A stretch of DNA of 64,000 bases from Erwinia mallotivora (GCF_000590885.1 NZ_JFHN01000020.1:27988-91987), one strand, 5' to 3'. Positions 17,467 through 27,147 are shown, counted from the first letter of the stretch. The notes: generated by a model not told the origin, from the letters alone. Numbers and translations: made by a program.

Positions 17467-18297
17467 TTAGTGAAGATGCACCCGGTACAGCGAGGTGGTG
17501 GCGGTGATATACAGCTCGCTGCCATCAGGGCCGCCTAAAGTGCAATTGGATACCCGCTCTGGCAGTGCAATTTTGCCGTGCTTCCGGCCGCCGCTGTCAA
17601 AAATGATCACCCCATCAGCACAGCTGCAATAGATATTGCCACGACCATCCACACAAAATCCGTCAGGAAAACCCGGCGAGACCTCGACCAAAAAACGCCC
17701 TGCTGACAGCTGATGACCATCAACGTTATAGACGCGTAACTCCCTGCGTCCTGAAACGGGAAAATCCACCACTGACATATCGGCCACATACAGCAGGCTT
17801 TCATCCGGCGAGAACGCTAATCCATTGGGGCGTTGCAGGTCGCTGGCGGCGATGGCAAGCTGCCCGCTATCGGGATCAAAGCAGTAAAGATAACAACCTA
17901 TCACCTGGCTATGCGCAGCATACCCCTCTTCATCATTGATGATTCCGTAGGGTGGATCGGTAAACCAAATGGTGCCGTCAGAGTGCACAACCACATCATT
18001 TGGGGAGTTAAAGCGCTTGCCTTCCACCCTGTCCACCAACAGTGTCACGCTGCCATCATGTTCAGAGCGACTGATGCCGCGTCGGCCATGCTCACAACTG
18101 ATTACACGGCCTTCACCATCGCGGGCATTGCCATTAGCGTAGTTCGAATTGGCCCGCCAGAGGCTTAACTCACCGTTACGCTGCCAGCGGAACATACGGT
18201 TGCCTTTTACATCACTGAACACCACCGCATCCTGTTCGGGTAACCAGACCGGCCCTTCAGCCCAGATAGCGGGAGAACAAAGTTTTTCAACTTCCAT
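17467..18297 (-). CDS. SMP-30/gluconolactonase family lactonase
   Basis: A 276-residue six-bladed propeller protein of the SMP-30/LRE family, which opens sugar lactones in a metal-dependent way. Metal ligands are recognisable as the Glu in WAEGPVW (about 15), the Asn in NSPNDVVVHSDG (about 98), the Asn in RPNGLAFS (about 150) and the Asp in GFPDGFCVD (about 200). ATG at 18297 is preferred; an adjacent GTG at 18300 is equally placed behind AGGAGG. It is the last gene of the ABC transporter operon, 12 bp after the binding-protein gene, so the imported compound may be a lactone such as a gulonolactone. No signal peptide, so it is cytoplasmic. Confidence 0.88.
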   Translation of the reverse strand: MEVEKLCSPAIWAEGPVWLPEQDAVVFSDVKGNRMFRWQRNGELSLWRANSNYANGNARDGEGRVISCEHGRRGISRSEHDGSVTLLVDRVEGKRFNSPNDVVVHSDGTIWFTDPPYGIINDEEGYAAHSQVIGCYLYCFDPDSGQLAIAASDLQRPNGLAFSPDESLLYVADMSVVDFPVSGRRELRVYNVDGHQLSAGRFLVEVSPGFPDGFCVDGRGNIYCSCADGVIIFDSGGRKHGKIALPERVSNCTLGGPDGSELYITATTSLYRVHLH

Positions 18298-18312
18298 CAC
18301 GACTGCCCTCCT

Positions 18313-19413
18313 TTATTTCACGCCCCAGATAGCTTTGTAGTGACCTTGATAGTCGTTAGCCGGGTCGTAATTATTTTGGGGACCACCATCACTGGCGATA
18401 TTTTCTTTGGTGATTAAATGTGCGGGAGTGACATATCCGGAAGACGGTTGTCCGGCAAAAGCACGGTTAAACTCATCAAGCAGCTGCCACCCATGCAGTT
18501 TTAGCGGTTCCGCCACGGTGGCAATCTGGCTGTCACCGTTCCGGATGCGCTGAAAGGCTGAAATTGAACCGTCACCAGCGGAGATATTGAAAGGCGCATG
18601 GCTGCCACCTTTACCGGCCGTTTTTAACGCCGGGGCCATAAAATCAAAATAGAGATCGTTTATCGCCAGAGCGTACTGGAAATGATCGCCGTGTTTTTGC
18701 AATAAACTGAATGTCATTGAAGGCATACGGTTTGAGGTATCAGCCAGCGGCGTATCAATGAATTCGACGACCTTACAACCACTGCATTTCTCAATCTCCT
18801 GCTTCATGGTGTTGGCTTTATCGAGTGCTATCTGATAAAGCGAGTCGGTGAAAATCAGCACCTCCGCCTTCCCTCCGGAGCGCACCACGGCGTACTGCGC
18901 AGCCAGACGAGCCACATCATTCGAATCAGAGGTGATGTTGTTGGTGATGCCATATTTTTCAACGGGTCCCGGCTGCGGCTCCGCATGCCATGCCATCAGC
19001 ACGATTTTCTGCTGCCGGGCTTTTTTCAACGGAATTTTTGCCACATTCGGATTCCAGCCACCAATAACGATGCCATCCGGATGCTGCGCAATCGCCTGAT
19101 TCAGCGCCGAAAGTTGATCTTTAACCGAACCGCCGCCATCAAGGGTTTCGAGTTGCCAGCCAGCCACTTTTGCGGCTTCACTGAGGCCCTGTTGCACCCC
19201 CTGCACACCGCCATTTTTCATATCTGAGGCAATAAAGATGATTTTTTTGCCGGGTTGCAGTTCAGGGCCGGTTTTCGGGCCATCCCAGCTACTGGCGCGA
19301 GCGGTGGCTTTTGCCACCGCAGCAGTTGCCGAATCAAGGTAGCTGTCTGCCCGCGCAGAAACAGATGCTACACAGATGGCTGCAAATGTGAGGCTTAATA
19401 CCTTATTTTTCAT
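18313..19413 (-). CDS. periplasmic sugar-binding protein of an ABC transporter
   Basis: A 366-residue protein with a signal peptide cleaved after about residue 22 (SVSARA). The mature part has the type I periplasmic binding fold (RbsB/LacI-like): KKIIFIASDMKNGGVQGV, PDGIVIGGW and GDGSISAFQRIRNG. It should bind a sugar or sugar derivative in the periplasm and deliver it to the permease encoded just upstream, whose stop overlaps this start by 4 bases. Substrate unknown; the context suggests a sugar acid or lactone linked to the yia pathway. Confidence 0.9.
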   Translation of the reverse strand: MKNKVLSLTFAAICVASVSARADSYLDSATAAVAKATARASSWDGPKTGPELQPGKKIIFIASDMKNGGVQGVQQGLSEAAKVAGWQLETLDGGGSVKDQLSALNQAIAQHPDGIVIGGWNPNVAKIPLKKARQQKIVLMAWHAEPQPGPVEKYGITNNITSDSNDVARLAAQYAVVRSGGKAEVLIFTDSLYQIALDKANTMKQEIEKCSGCKVVEFIDTPLADTSNRMPSMTFSLLQKHGDHFQYALAINDLYFDFMAPALKTAGKGGSHAPFNISAGDGSISAFQRIRNGDSQIATVAEPLKLHGWQLLDEFNRAFAGQPSSGYVTPAHLITKENIASDGGPQNNYDPANDYQGHYKAIWGVK

Positions 19414-20504
19414 GATGGATTTCCTGGCATGATGGTCTTTTGTTCTGGGTCAGAAGCCGGTGTGCTCTGGCTGCGTACCACCGCTTTCTGGTTCAACATT
19501 CTTCGACGTTGTGCGTATCCGGCAAGCGTGATCGACAGCAGCAGGGTCGCGCCGTTAAATAACGGTTCCACCCAAAAGTCGCCTCCGAACTGTTGGATAC
19601 CGGCAATGCCGATAGCAAGGATGGCAATGCCCACCACGGTCCCCCAGACGTTAACGCGTCCCGGGCGAATTGTGGTGCTGCCAAGAAAGGCGCCTACCAG
19701 CGCGGGTAACAGATAATCCATACCAACACTGGCCTGGCCGACGCCCTGTTCTGCTGCGATCAGTACCCCGCTGAAACCCGTCAGGACGCTGGAAGCAATA
19801 AACGTTCCGATGATGTATTTGTTCACCGCGATGCCGTTCAAACGTGCTGCGGTTGGATTGCCCCCCACTGCATACATACAACGGCCAAGCGGTGTGTGCT
19901 CAGTGATCAACCACAGCACCAGCGCGACGATCAACACATAGAACGCCCCCACCGGAATACCAAACAGTTCGGTATGATGCAGAGCACTGAACGCATCAGG
20001 CAGGTCACCAACAATCTGTCTGCCACCTGAATGCCACAAAGCCACGGCATACAGGACGGTACCGGACCCCAGTGTCGCGACAAAGCTGTCTATATCTGCC
20101 AGCGCAACAAGAATACCGTTGAGCAAACCATAAAGTGCAGAGACGACCAGCACCGTCAGCACCGCCATCTGCCATGAAAACCCGTATTCAACCTGTAGGG
20201 TGATCGCGAGGATATGCCAGAGGACAATGCCAAATCCCACATTCAGATCGATTTTCCCGACAATCATCGGAAGCGTTGCGGCCAGTGCCAGCAACGCGAT
20301 TTTTGCCTTGCTGGACAGAATCGCCTGCAAAGTCAGCATTGAAGCAAATGACGGAGATAAGACTGAAAATAACAGGGTCAGTAACACGCAGAGCAACAAC
20401 AGGCCGTAGCGGGTCATCATCTGCATGGCCCAGGGTAGCAGACCATGTTGTGCCAGGCTGACTCTTTGCTCCAGCGCAGTGGATTTTATGGATGTTTTTG
20501 ACAT
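19410..20504 (-). CDS. sugar ABC transporter permease, RbsC-like
   Basis: A 364-residue inner-membrane permease of the branched-chain/ribose type (BPD_transp_2), with about 9-10 helices. The EAA-like signature region is seen as AVGGNPTAARLNGIAVNKY, which contacts the ATPase. It lies 22 bp after the ATPase gene and overlaps the binding-protein gene. It presumably forms a homodimer in the membrane. Confidence 0.92.
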   Translation of the reverse strand: MSKTSIKSTALEQRVSLAQHGLLPWAMQMMTRYGLLLLCVLLTLLFSVLSPSFASMLTLQAILSSKAKIALLALAATLPMIVGKIDLNVGFGIVLWHILAITLQVEYGFSWQMAVLTVLVVSALYGLLNGILVALADIDSFVATLGSGTVLYAVALWHSGGRQIVGDLPDAFSALHHTELFGIPVGAFYVLIVALVLWLITEHTPLGRCMYAVGGNPTAARLNGIAVNKYIIGTFIASSVLTGFSGVLIAAEQGVGQASVGMDYLLPALVGAFLGSTTIRPGRVNVWGTVVGIAILAIGIAGIQQFGGDFWVEPLFNGATLLLSITLAGYAQRRRMLNQKAVVRSQSTPASDPEQKTIMPGNPS

Positions 20505-20526
20505 GACTTTTCTCCTGCCTTCCTTC

Positions 20527-22053
20527 TCAGACGAGGGTTAATGGGGCAACACTGCTGGCAGAAGCCAGTTCCAGCAAACCGGCAAACGTCACTTGCTCAT
20601 TCTTTAATTCACCTACGACCTGGCCACGGTTAAAGACCAGCGCCCGGTTGCAAATGTGGGCGATCTCCTCAAGATCATTTGAAATCACCAGCACTGCGAC
20701 ACCTTCGGCCAGCGCCTTATTGAGCAAATGATAAATCTCTTCTCTTGCCCCCACGTCAACGCCCGCTGTCGGGTCTTCGAGTATCAGCAGCGGGGCATTG
20801 AGATGCATCCAGCGAGCCATCACTACCTTTTGCTGATTGCCACCGGACAACGCAGCGATATCCAGATTGACGTCTTTGGGACGGACGTCGAACAACTGAA
20901 CTTTCCACCAACTTGCTCCCATTTCGGCACGACGCCCGTAGCGGGAAAGGAGACGATGACCGCTGGCGCAGGGGTTCAGAAACAGGTTTTCACGCACACT
21001 CATTGACATCACCAGGCTTTCGCCCGTTCTGTCTCCCGCCACCAACGAGACACCCGCAGCCATCGCCTGCTGCGGCGTGTGCGGACTGAAGGGGCGGTCG
21101 CGGAACTGCACACTGCCTGAAGTCGCGCGCCCCAGACCAAACAGCAGGCGTCCAATCTCCTCCTGTCCGGCACCCCGCAATCCCGCCAGGGCCAGCATTT
21201 CGCCCGGTTGCAGGCTGAACGTCACCGGGCCGACGTCTTCTATGCAGAGTTGCTGTAACGCCAGCACCGGCCTGGCTGCTTCCGGCAGCGGCTGGCGTTG
21301 ATTTCCTTCCAGCGCTTCGCCAACAATCATTTCAACCAGATCGCGCAGCTGATAGTCCGCCGTATTCCCCGTGGCTACCCGCTTACCATCACGCATCACG
21401 CAAATTCTGTCGGCAATTTCAATCACCTCATCCAGCCGGTGGGTGACATATATCATGCCGACCTGACGACTTTTGAGGCGGTTGATGACTTCAAAAAGGT
21501 GGCGTACGTCATTAGCAGGTAACGAGGCCGTTGGTTCATCCAACACCAGAACCTCTGCGTTAACAGCCACCGCGCGGGCGATCGCAAGGAGTGATTTTTC
21601 TGTACGGGATAATTCAAAAACCCGGGCATCGGGATCCAGCATGATCCCCACCTCCTCCAGCGCGATCCGCGCGCGTTTACGTACGGCCCGCCAGTCGATA
21701 AGCCCGCAACGTCGGGTAAATCCCATGACCAGTGCCATATTTTCTGCCACCGACATCCACTCAATAAGGCCAAGGTCCTGATGAATAAATGCGACTGGCT
21801 GGTGTGTCGCGGTTTTCAGACTGGCTGCGGAGGCAATGCTGGTATCGTGGAAACGGATGTCTCCCTCATCCCGGCTATGAACACCCGCCATAACTTTTAT
21901 CAGCGTTGATTTACCTGCCCCGTTCTCTCCCAGTAAGGCGACAACTTCACCAGGAAAAACGTCCAGACTGACATCGTTAACTGCGGGGTTGCCACCAAAA
22001 CGTTTGGTGATATGGCTCAGAGTAAGAATCGGTTTTGTGGGGCTTTGCTGCAT
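20527..22053 (-). CDS. sugar ABC transporter ATPase, RbsA-like tandem
   Basis: A fused two-domain ATPase of about 508 residues that energises sugar import. The first domain is complete: Walker A GENGAGKSTLIKV and Walker B VLVLDEPTASL. The second has the degenerate Walker A GLRGAGQEEIG typical of RbsA/MglA, with LSGGNQQKVVMARW and LLILEDPTAGVD. The start is set at 22053 (MQQSPTKPILTL), with GGAGG five to six bases upstream. A longer frame from 22134 is rejected because it runs through the probable promoter and operator. It is the first gene of the four-gene operon. Confidence 0.92.
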   Translation of the reverse strand: MQQSPTKPILTLSHITKRFGGNPAVNDVSLDVFPGEVVALLGENGAGKSTLIKVMAGVHSRDEGDIRFHDTSIASAASLKTATHQPVAFIHQDLGLIEWMSVAENMALVMGFTRRCGLIDWRAVRKRARIALEEVGIMLDPDARVFELSRTEKSLLAIARAVAVNAEVLVLDEPTASLPANDVRHLFEVINRLKSRQVGMIYVTHRLDEVIEIADRICVMRDGKRVATGNTADYQLRDLVEMIVGEALEGNQRQPLPEAARPVLALQQLCIEDVGPVTFSLQPGEMLALAGLRGAGQEEIGRLLFGLGRATSGSVQFRDRPFSPHTPQQAMAAGVSLVAGDRTGESLVMSMSVRENLFLNPCASGHRLLSRYGRRAEMGASWWKVQLFDVRPKDVNLDIAALSGGNQQKVVMARWMHLNAPLLILEDPTAGVDVGAREEIYHLLNKALAEGVAVLVISNDLEEIAHICNRALVFNRGQVVGELKNEQVTFAGLLELASASSVAPLTLV

Positions 22054-22379
22054 TAGCGCCTCCGGTTTGTTCCTGGTGAACATCAACAGCGGCGTCTGAT
22101 TTGCAACACCGCGAAATTTCAACATACGAAACATGATTCCAAAAAATATTATTCCTCAAAGAGGCGAAAAGCAAAAAAGAGGCGAGGAAATATTTTCAAT
22201 AAAAACAATATCATGAAATAAATGTTGCGAATTTGTGATGTATAACTCACTTCCCGTGACGGTTTTTTTCCCCTCAGAATTCATATTCAATCTGGCTGAC
22301 TATTCCCTGCGTGGAGTGCCTGGGTTAAGATTTGTCGGCCGCGCTGACGCCGGAGAGTGAAAACGAAGAGGAAGTGGGG
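22054..22379. promoter_or_regulatory. divergent control region between the ABC operon and yiaJ
   Basis: This 326-bp AT-rich region holds the promoters of both directions. It includes the candidate operator at 22115-22143. I see no gene in it. Confidence 0.6.
22115..22143. promoter_or_regulatory. candidate YiaJ operator upstream of the ABC operon
   Basis: It shares AATTTCA, G-x-AA and TGATTYCAAA at the same spacing with the element upstream of yiaK (17253-17281). It lies about 60 bp before the ATPase start. Confidence 0.5.
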
Positions 22380-23192
22380 ATGGTAGAAAAAGCAGGAAAG
22401 GTAAAAGAAGAGAAAGGCGACAAACCACTTGGTACGCAGAGTCTGTTTCGTGGCTTACAGCTTATTGAACTGCTGAGTAATTATCCAAACGGGTGCCCGC
22501 TGGCCAATCTGGCTGAATTGTCCGGCATGAACAAAAGTACGGTGCATCGCCTGTTGCAGGGTTTGCATACCAGCGGCTACGTCACTCAGGCCCCATCACA
22601 AGGGAGCTACCGCCTGACAACCAAATTTATATCCGTCGGGCAAAAAACACTTTCCTCACTGAATATTATTCATGTCGCTGCCCCCCATCTGGAAAGACTG
22701 AATCTGGAAGTGGGTGAAACCGTTAATTTCTCCAGCCGTGAAGATGATCATGTCATTCTGATTTATAAGCTCGAACCCACAACAGGCATGATGCGCACGC
22801 GTGCTTATATTGGCCAGCATATGGACCTCTATTGTTCAGCGATGGGTAAAATTTTCATGGCCTGGGGCAGTGAAGACTATCTCGCTGAGTACTGGGACAG
22901 CCATCAGGATACTATTCAGAAATTAACAAAAAACACCATCACCTCATTGCCGGAGATGATGGAAGAGCTGAAGTCAATTCGTCAGCTGAAGACGTCGATG
23001 GATCGGGAAGAAAATGAACTCGGTGTCTCCTGCATCGCCGCTCCCGTTTTCGACATTCAAAAACGTGTGCCTTATGCGGTGTCGATATCCCTGCCAACGG
23101 CCAAACTTCAGCAAACAGGAATTAAGAAATTGACTGCATCGGTAGTTGCTACCGCCCGGCAAATTTCGGCAGAGTTAGGTTCCGTTGATTAG
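22380..23192 (+). CDS. yiaJ: IclR family regulator YiaJ
   Basis: A 270-residue regulator with an N-terminal winged helix (about 20-85, LSGMNKSTVHRLLQGL) and a C-terminal IclR effector domain (about 95-265). It is very similar to E. coli YiaJ (PlaR), which represses yiaKLMNO-lyxK-sgbHUE. The start is set at ATG 22380 with GAGGAAG upstream; a TTG start at 22332 would add 16 acidic residues and cannot be excluded. It is divergent from the ABC operon, and two similar boxes upstream of both minus-strand operons are candidate binding sites. Confidence 0.92.
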   Translation: MVEKAGKVKEEKGDKPLGTQSLFRGLQLIELLSNYPNGCPLANLAELSGMNKSTVHRLLQGLHTSGYVTQAPSQGSYRLTTKFISVGQKTLSSLNIIHVAAPHLERLNLEVGETVNFSSREDDHVILIYKLEPTTGMMRTRAYIGQHMDLYCSAMGKIFMAWGSEDYLAEYWDSHQDTIQKLTKNTITSLPEMMEELKSIRQLKTSMDREENELGVSCIAAPVFDIQKRVPYAVSISLPTAKLQQTGIKKLTASVVATARQISAELGSVD

Positions 23193-23529
23193 ATAGCGAC
23201 AGAGGCCATCGCTGATTATCTGTTTCTGGCTGGTTTCTGGCCCCTGGAAACTTCACCCTGCTCAATCAGTCCATCAACAGTTCTGGAGCAAAGGCCTGGC
23301 GATTGACGAAAGCGTTACAGGACGACTTAGCCGATTAAATTTGAGATGTTTCAGTTGAGGAAATATGCAGTGAGCTATTTTGTGGTGACTGGGATATGGC
23401 ATCGTTATCAACCGGCCCTGTTTCTGCACTCATTGTACGAGCCCCTGAATCAGACTCCATCTTAACATCAGTGATCGGCGGCCTCCCTGCAACAGTCTGA
23501 AGGGAGGCGAAACTACACAAGCTTAATTA
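23193..23529. other. intergenic, between yiaJ and the lectin-phosphoesterase gene
   Basis: No convincing gene. It holds an 8-bp hairpin (GCCTCCCT/AGGGAGGC, 23481-23508) just after the stop of the minus-strand gene, without a T tract. A 61-codon minus-strand frame here is not supported. Confidence 0.5.
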
Positions 23530-25275
23530 TTATCCGAGAACGGTATACATTTCGAATAATTGTGCATTCGTGTTATTCCATTCAAACACCTGTACCAATG
23601 TCCCGTTGTTGGTATTACTGTTTGAAACGTCCAGTACTAAATTTCTGTTTTTGTAATTAGAAATAATCAGAGAGTTATCTCGCTGAAACTCGAAGCACCA
23701 AAAATGCTCATCTTTCTTTTCATTTTTATGCATGAAAACTTGTCTGTGACCAGATTCATTCCATGCAATGATTTCATTTAAAGAGAAATCCCAGATTTGG
23801 TAGACGTTTTCTCCCTTGCTGGCATCCTGTTCCAGAAAAAAATTCTGATTATTTCCATTATCACTTTCCCAGATTACGACATCAGAATTTTCTCTCATCC
23901 TGGAGAGGGCTTTTCTGGAGGATAATTTCGAAAAAAATTTCACGGGATTTTTTCTGGATGGTTTATTTAACAGACTGATAGTAGATAAATGTATTTTTTG
24001 CCTCCAGTTATTGTTTCTTACAGCATATATTTCAATTTTTTCCAGGTCATATTCGGTAATCAGATAGGTACTTTGTGATGCACTTCCTGAAAGGAATACA
24101 GGAATGTCACCAAAATATGATGAGCTGTTATAACGCCCTAATGAGGTATGGTAATGCCCGGCAAAAATAACCTTTACATCATAAACAGAAAACAAGCCAG
24201 ATAAATAACTGTTTGCACCTTTTCTCCAGTTGTCAGGTTTATGGACATTGACAATAATTGCATATCCTTTTTGCCTTGCATAATTTAGTTGCATTTCAAT
24301 CCAGGCAAAATTTGGCCTGATTCCTTTTTTATCCCACGTAGTGTATTCCATTGTAGGATCGTTATTGAATTGTAAAACAAAAAGATTGCCGGGTAATTCC
24401 AGGGAAAAATTCTGACTGGCCAATTTGCCAATATCGTGCCTGATGATATTCTTATTTTCAGACTGAATTCGCATGTAATTTAGCGAACGGCTGAAGTTAG
24501 CATCGAGAAAAGTATTGCCCTGATTGTTTTCAATATCGTGATTTCCCAGACCAAAATAGTAAGGCCTGTTTAACAATGGCATCAGCCCGTCATACATCTT
24601 AATCCATTCATCATTATGACCATAAGCCGTAATATCGCCATTAATCATAATCACGCTTCCGACTGAGAGGCTGTTATTATAATCATTGATATCGTTATAC
24701 TGAGAGCGGATCAGCTCTTCAGAACGGGTTCTTTTCACACTTTCGGCTTCATATTCGCCTCTGTCTGTTTTATCGGTCCATGGATATTGAGGATCAGAGG
24801 TGAGCACATATGACCAGCTTGCTTTTGTATCTGGTTGAAGATTTGCATCAAACTGCAGGGCATCCCCTCCACCCTGACTCACGATTATGCTGTTTCCTTG
24901 TGTCCGAATAAATGGTCCGGGATGATGTTTGTTTGAAAGCATAAAAGAATTGTTTGTGCCGCTTCTGGATGTTGCCCAAAGTCTGGTATATGTGTTTTGT
25001 GTTGAATTAGCTGCAACCCTGATATTATTGCCATTGGCGCGATCCCAATATAAAACTTTATTACTATCACTGACCGGGCTAATCAAATATCCTTCAGATG
25101 CATCGTAATTTGGTCCGAAATATCTGACGTTCCATTTTTGTGTAGACTGAGCTGACCATATCGACCAGATGGCTGAGCCGTTTTGCTCCTGTAATACCAA
25201 ACCATTTGCGTTTACAATTTTGTATACTCCCGCAGGGATGTCATTTCTGGAGAATACTTCGCTTTCAATTTTCAT
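23530..25275 (-). CDS. calcineurin-like metallophosphoesterase with lectin-like ends, toxin-like
   Basis: A 581-residue protein. A ricin-B/beta-trefoil-like region covers about 10-165 and another about 430-580, the latter ending in a Q-x-F variant (NNTNAQLFEM) of the QxW repeat. The middle (about 165-420) is a metallophosphoesterase with the blocks SDPQYPW, NGDITAYG, GLGNHDIE, VNVHKPD and FAGHYHTSLG; the first block has Gln where most enzymes have His. It has no signal peptide. The AT-rich base use differs sharply from the flanking yiaJ and permease genes, which suggests transfer. Similar lectin-enzyme fusions occur among toxins of insect- and plant-associated bacteria, but the target and the reaction are unknown. 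It stands alone, with no obvious immunity or secretion gene. Confidence 0.8.
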   Translation of the reverse strand: MKIESEVFSRNDIPAGVYKIVNANGLVLQEQNGSAIWSIWSAQSTQKWNVRYFGPNYDASEGYLISPVSDSNKVLYWDRANGNNIRVAANSTQNTYTRLWATSRSGTNNSFMLSNKHHPGPFIRTQGNSIIVSQGGGDALQFDANLQPDTKASWSYVLTSDPQYPWTDKTDRGEYEAESVKRTRSEELIRSQYNDINDYNNSLSVGSVIMINGDITAYGHNDEWIKMYDGLMPLLNRPYYFGLGNHDIENNQGNTFLDANFSRSLNYMRIQSENKNIIRHDIGKLASQNFSLELPGNLFVLQFNNDPTMEYTTWDKKGIRPNFAWIEMQLNYARQKGYAIIVNVHKPDNWRKGANSYLSGLFSVYDVKVIFAGHYHTSLGRYNSSSYFGDIPVFLSGSASQSTYLITEYDLEKIEIYAVRNNNWRQKIHLSTISLLNKPSRKNPVKFFSKLSSRKALSRMRENSDVVIWESDNGNNQNFFLEQDASKGENVYQIWDFSLNEIIAWNESGHRQVFMHKNEKKDEHFWCFEFQRDNSLIISNYKNRNLVLDVSNSNTNNGTLVQVFEWNNTNAQLFEMYTVLG

Positions 25276-25827
25276 TTTATTTTCCTTATATTCTTAATTT
25301 TTCAAATAAAAATTATTAAGGCGATTTTTAAGTGTGTTGACTTCGACACTTTTCAAATCAATCAACTCATCAAGAAGATCGCCATCCAAAAATTTATTTA
25401 TATACAGCATACAAAATAGTAGTGAATATTTTTTTAAACAAAAAATTAATAATAGTCAATAACAACCTGAAATCCTGATATTCAGTTTAAGCTGGTGATC
25501 GAATAATTTTTTGTGGAAAAGATTGTGTTATTGATAACCTGATAATCGGTGTGATTTTTATTTTTTATAATTAATAAAGCACTCAGAGAAGTTAGAGTAA
25601 AAAATTATCCTTTTTAAGGGATAACTATGCGATCGATTTAGCCAGCATACGTAGCAAAACAGGCTGTGAGACAGGCTGTTTGTGACTCGAAGGATACACG
25701 CAGGAAGTCATTTTTTCCCTATGGGAAACAATTTTGGCATTTTTATATTCATATTTTTTCTGTAAAAAAACATGCCAACGTCTTACAGACGGGCATGATT
25801 ATAGTTAAAGAAACCATACCAGTTACT
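25276..25827. other. AT-rich intergenic region
   Basis: These 552 bp contain the upstream region of the lectin-phosphoesterase gene and, at the right end, the terminator of the permease gene. No credible gene was found in either strand. Confidence 0.55.
25764..25797 (-). terminator. intrinsic terminator of the AI-2E family permease gene
   Basis: On the minus strand, CATGCC and CGTCT pair with their complements around a 3-base loop (one 2-base bulge), followed by seven T. It lies 31 bp after the stop codon. Confidence 0.85.
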
Positions 25828-26847
25828 CTAAATCAGTCTTGCATCTCTCAGTTCCACTTTAAGATAGGCGTAATACACCGGAGCAGCCACCACTCCGGCA
25901 AGGCCGAAAGCGGATTCAAAGACCAGCATTGCCAGCAATATCTCCCATGTTTTTGCATTGATACGGCTACCAAAAATCCGCGCGTTAATGAAGTATTCCA
26001 GCTTATGCACAGCTATCAGAAAAACCAGAGCGATTAAAGCTGCTTCGAGTGAAATTGACAGGCCAATCAGCACAATGACGGTGTTGGAAATGAGATTGCC
26101 AATGATCGGCAGCAATCCGGCTATAAAGGTCACCACTACCACTGTTTTGGCAAATGGGAAATGCAATCCAAACAGTGGTAACAAGCCAAACAGGAAACCA
26201 CAGGTCAATATGGTATTGACCAGCGAGACTTTAATTTGTGCAAAGACAACCGTGTGAAAAGAGGCAGCCAGCCGGCTGAGCCGTTCAAGCAGCGCATGCT
26301 TAAGTGGCGCGCTTTGCTTGTCGCTTCCGCTGACGCGCAGCGAAATAATGGCACCAAGAAGCATACCTATCAACATGGTGGCAAAAGTGTGCGCGGCATT
26401 GCGGCCAAAGGTTTGAACTACCACCAGATGTTCTCGCAACCAGATCATCGCCTGATGCTGCAATTCGTCGATATCGGCGGGTAAATAGCGGGTAATGACA
26501 GGCGACAGGGTGTGCTGTGCGTCTTCAAGAAGTTTACTGGCCGCCGAGTGAAAAGCAGCAGGGTTCTGAAAATCATTCAGTAAAAATCCAATCAGCCTGG
26601 TTATGCCGAGCGCCAGCGCCAGTACCACCATCATGGTGAGGAAGAAGATGATTATCCAGCGCGCCATTGGCCCCTTAACCCACTTTTCTACCCACGGTGT
26701 CAGTGCCAGAATGGTTTCGTAAACGATAAAACCTGCCAGAAAACAGGGCAATAAACGGAGTGGAAATATTGAAAACAGCGCAAGGGCAACCAGCAGATAG
26801 CTGACCCACTCGCAAAGAACCTGTTTATCCAGTGATGAATTCCGCAT
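25828..26847 (-). CDS. AI-2E family transporter (YdiK/PerM/TqsA type)
   Basis: A 339-residue inner-membrane protein with about 7-8 helices: two N-terminal pairs, a soluble stretch near 110-150 rich in charged residues, and a C-terminal helix cluster. Family hallmarks are GLLPIIGNLISNTVIVLI and the tail GLAGVVAAPVYYAYLKVEL. Members include TqsA (autoinducer-2 export) and Na+/H+ exchangers, so the substrate cannot be named. It is a single-gene unit with its own terminator. Confidence 0.85.
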   Translation of the reverse strand: MRNSSLDKQVLCEWVSYLLVALALFSIFPLRLLPCFLAGFIVYETILALTPWVEKWVKGPMARWIIIFFLTMMVVLALALGITRLIGFLLNDFQNPAAFHSAASKLLEDAQHTLSPVITRYLPADIDELQHQAMIWLREHLVVVQTFGRNAAHTFATMLIGMLLGAIISLRVSGSDKQSAPLKHALLERLSRLAASFHTVVFAQIKVSLVNTILTCGFLFGLLPLFGLHFPFAKTVVVVTFIAGLLPIIGNLISNTVIVLIGLSISLEAALIALVFLIAVHKLEYFINARIFGSRINAKTWEILLAMLVFESAFGLAGVVAAPVYYAYLKVELRDARLI

Positions 26848-27147
26848 TACGCTTCCCTGTCAGAAAAGTGAAAAAGATTGCAATTCGCTGAGTATACAAT
26901 GCGATGCAATCTTAAGGTAAGAACTGAATGAGAAGGTGCGGAATTGCCTGGTGTCTGGCGGTGCATTACGTCCATTCGGTAGGTAAAGCACAGTTTATGT
27001 CTGACTTAATCTCTGACTGGGTCCAGAAAACGGGAGATGTAGAAGTGGTTGTAAGTGGATCTGCCTTCTCAGTATGAAAAGCGACGTCTCAAGTTTGACA
27101 CCTGACACGTATTGACGCAGCTGAGCGGGCATAATTTGCGAAATATC

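Noticed and set aside
22054..22134. 27-residue N-terminal extension of the ABC ATPase
   Set aside because: It would place the candidate operator at 22115-22143 across the start codon, and the start at 22053 has a GGAGG site.
22230..22255. CRP site near TGTGATGTATAACTCAC
   Set aside because: The half-site spacing is wrong for CRP and the right half matches poorly.
23335..23520. 61-codon frame after the lectin-phosphoesterase gene, possible antitoxin or immunity gene
   Set aside because: Ser/Thr-rich low-complexity sequence with no ribosome binding site or family resemblance.
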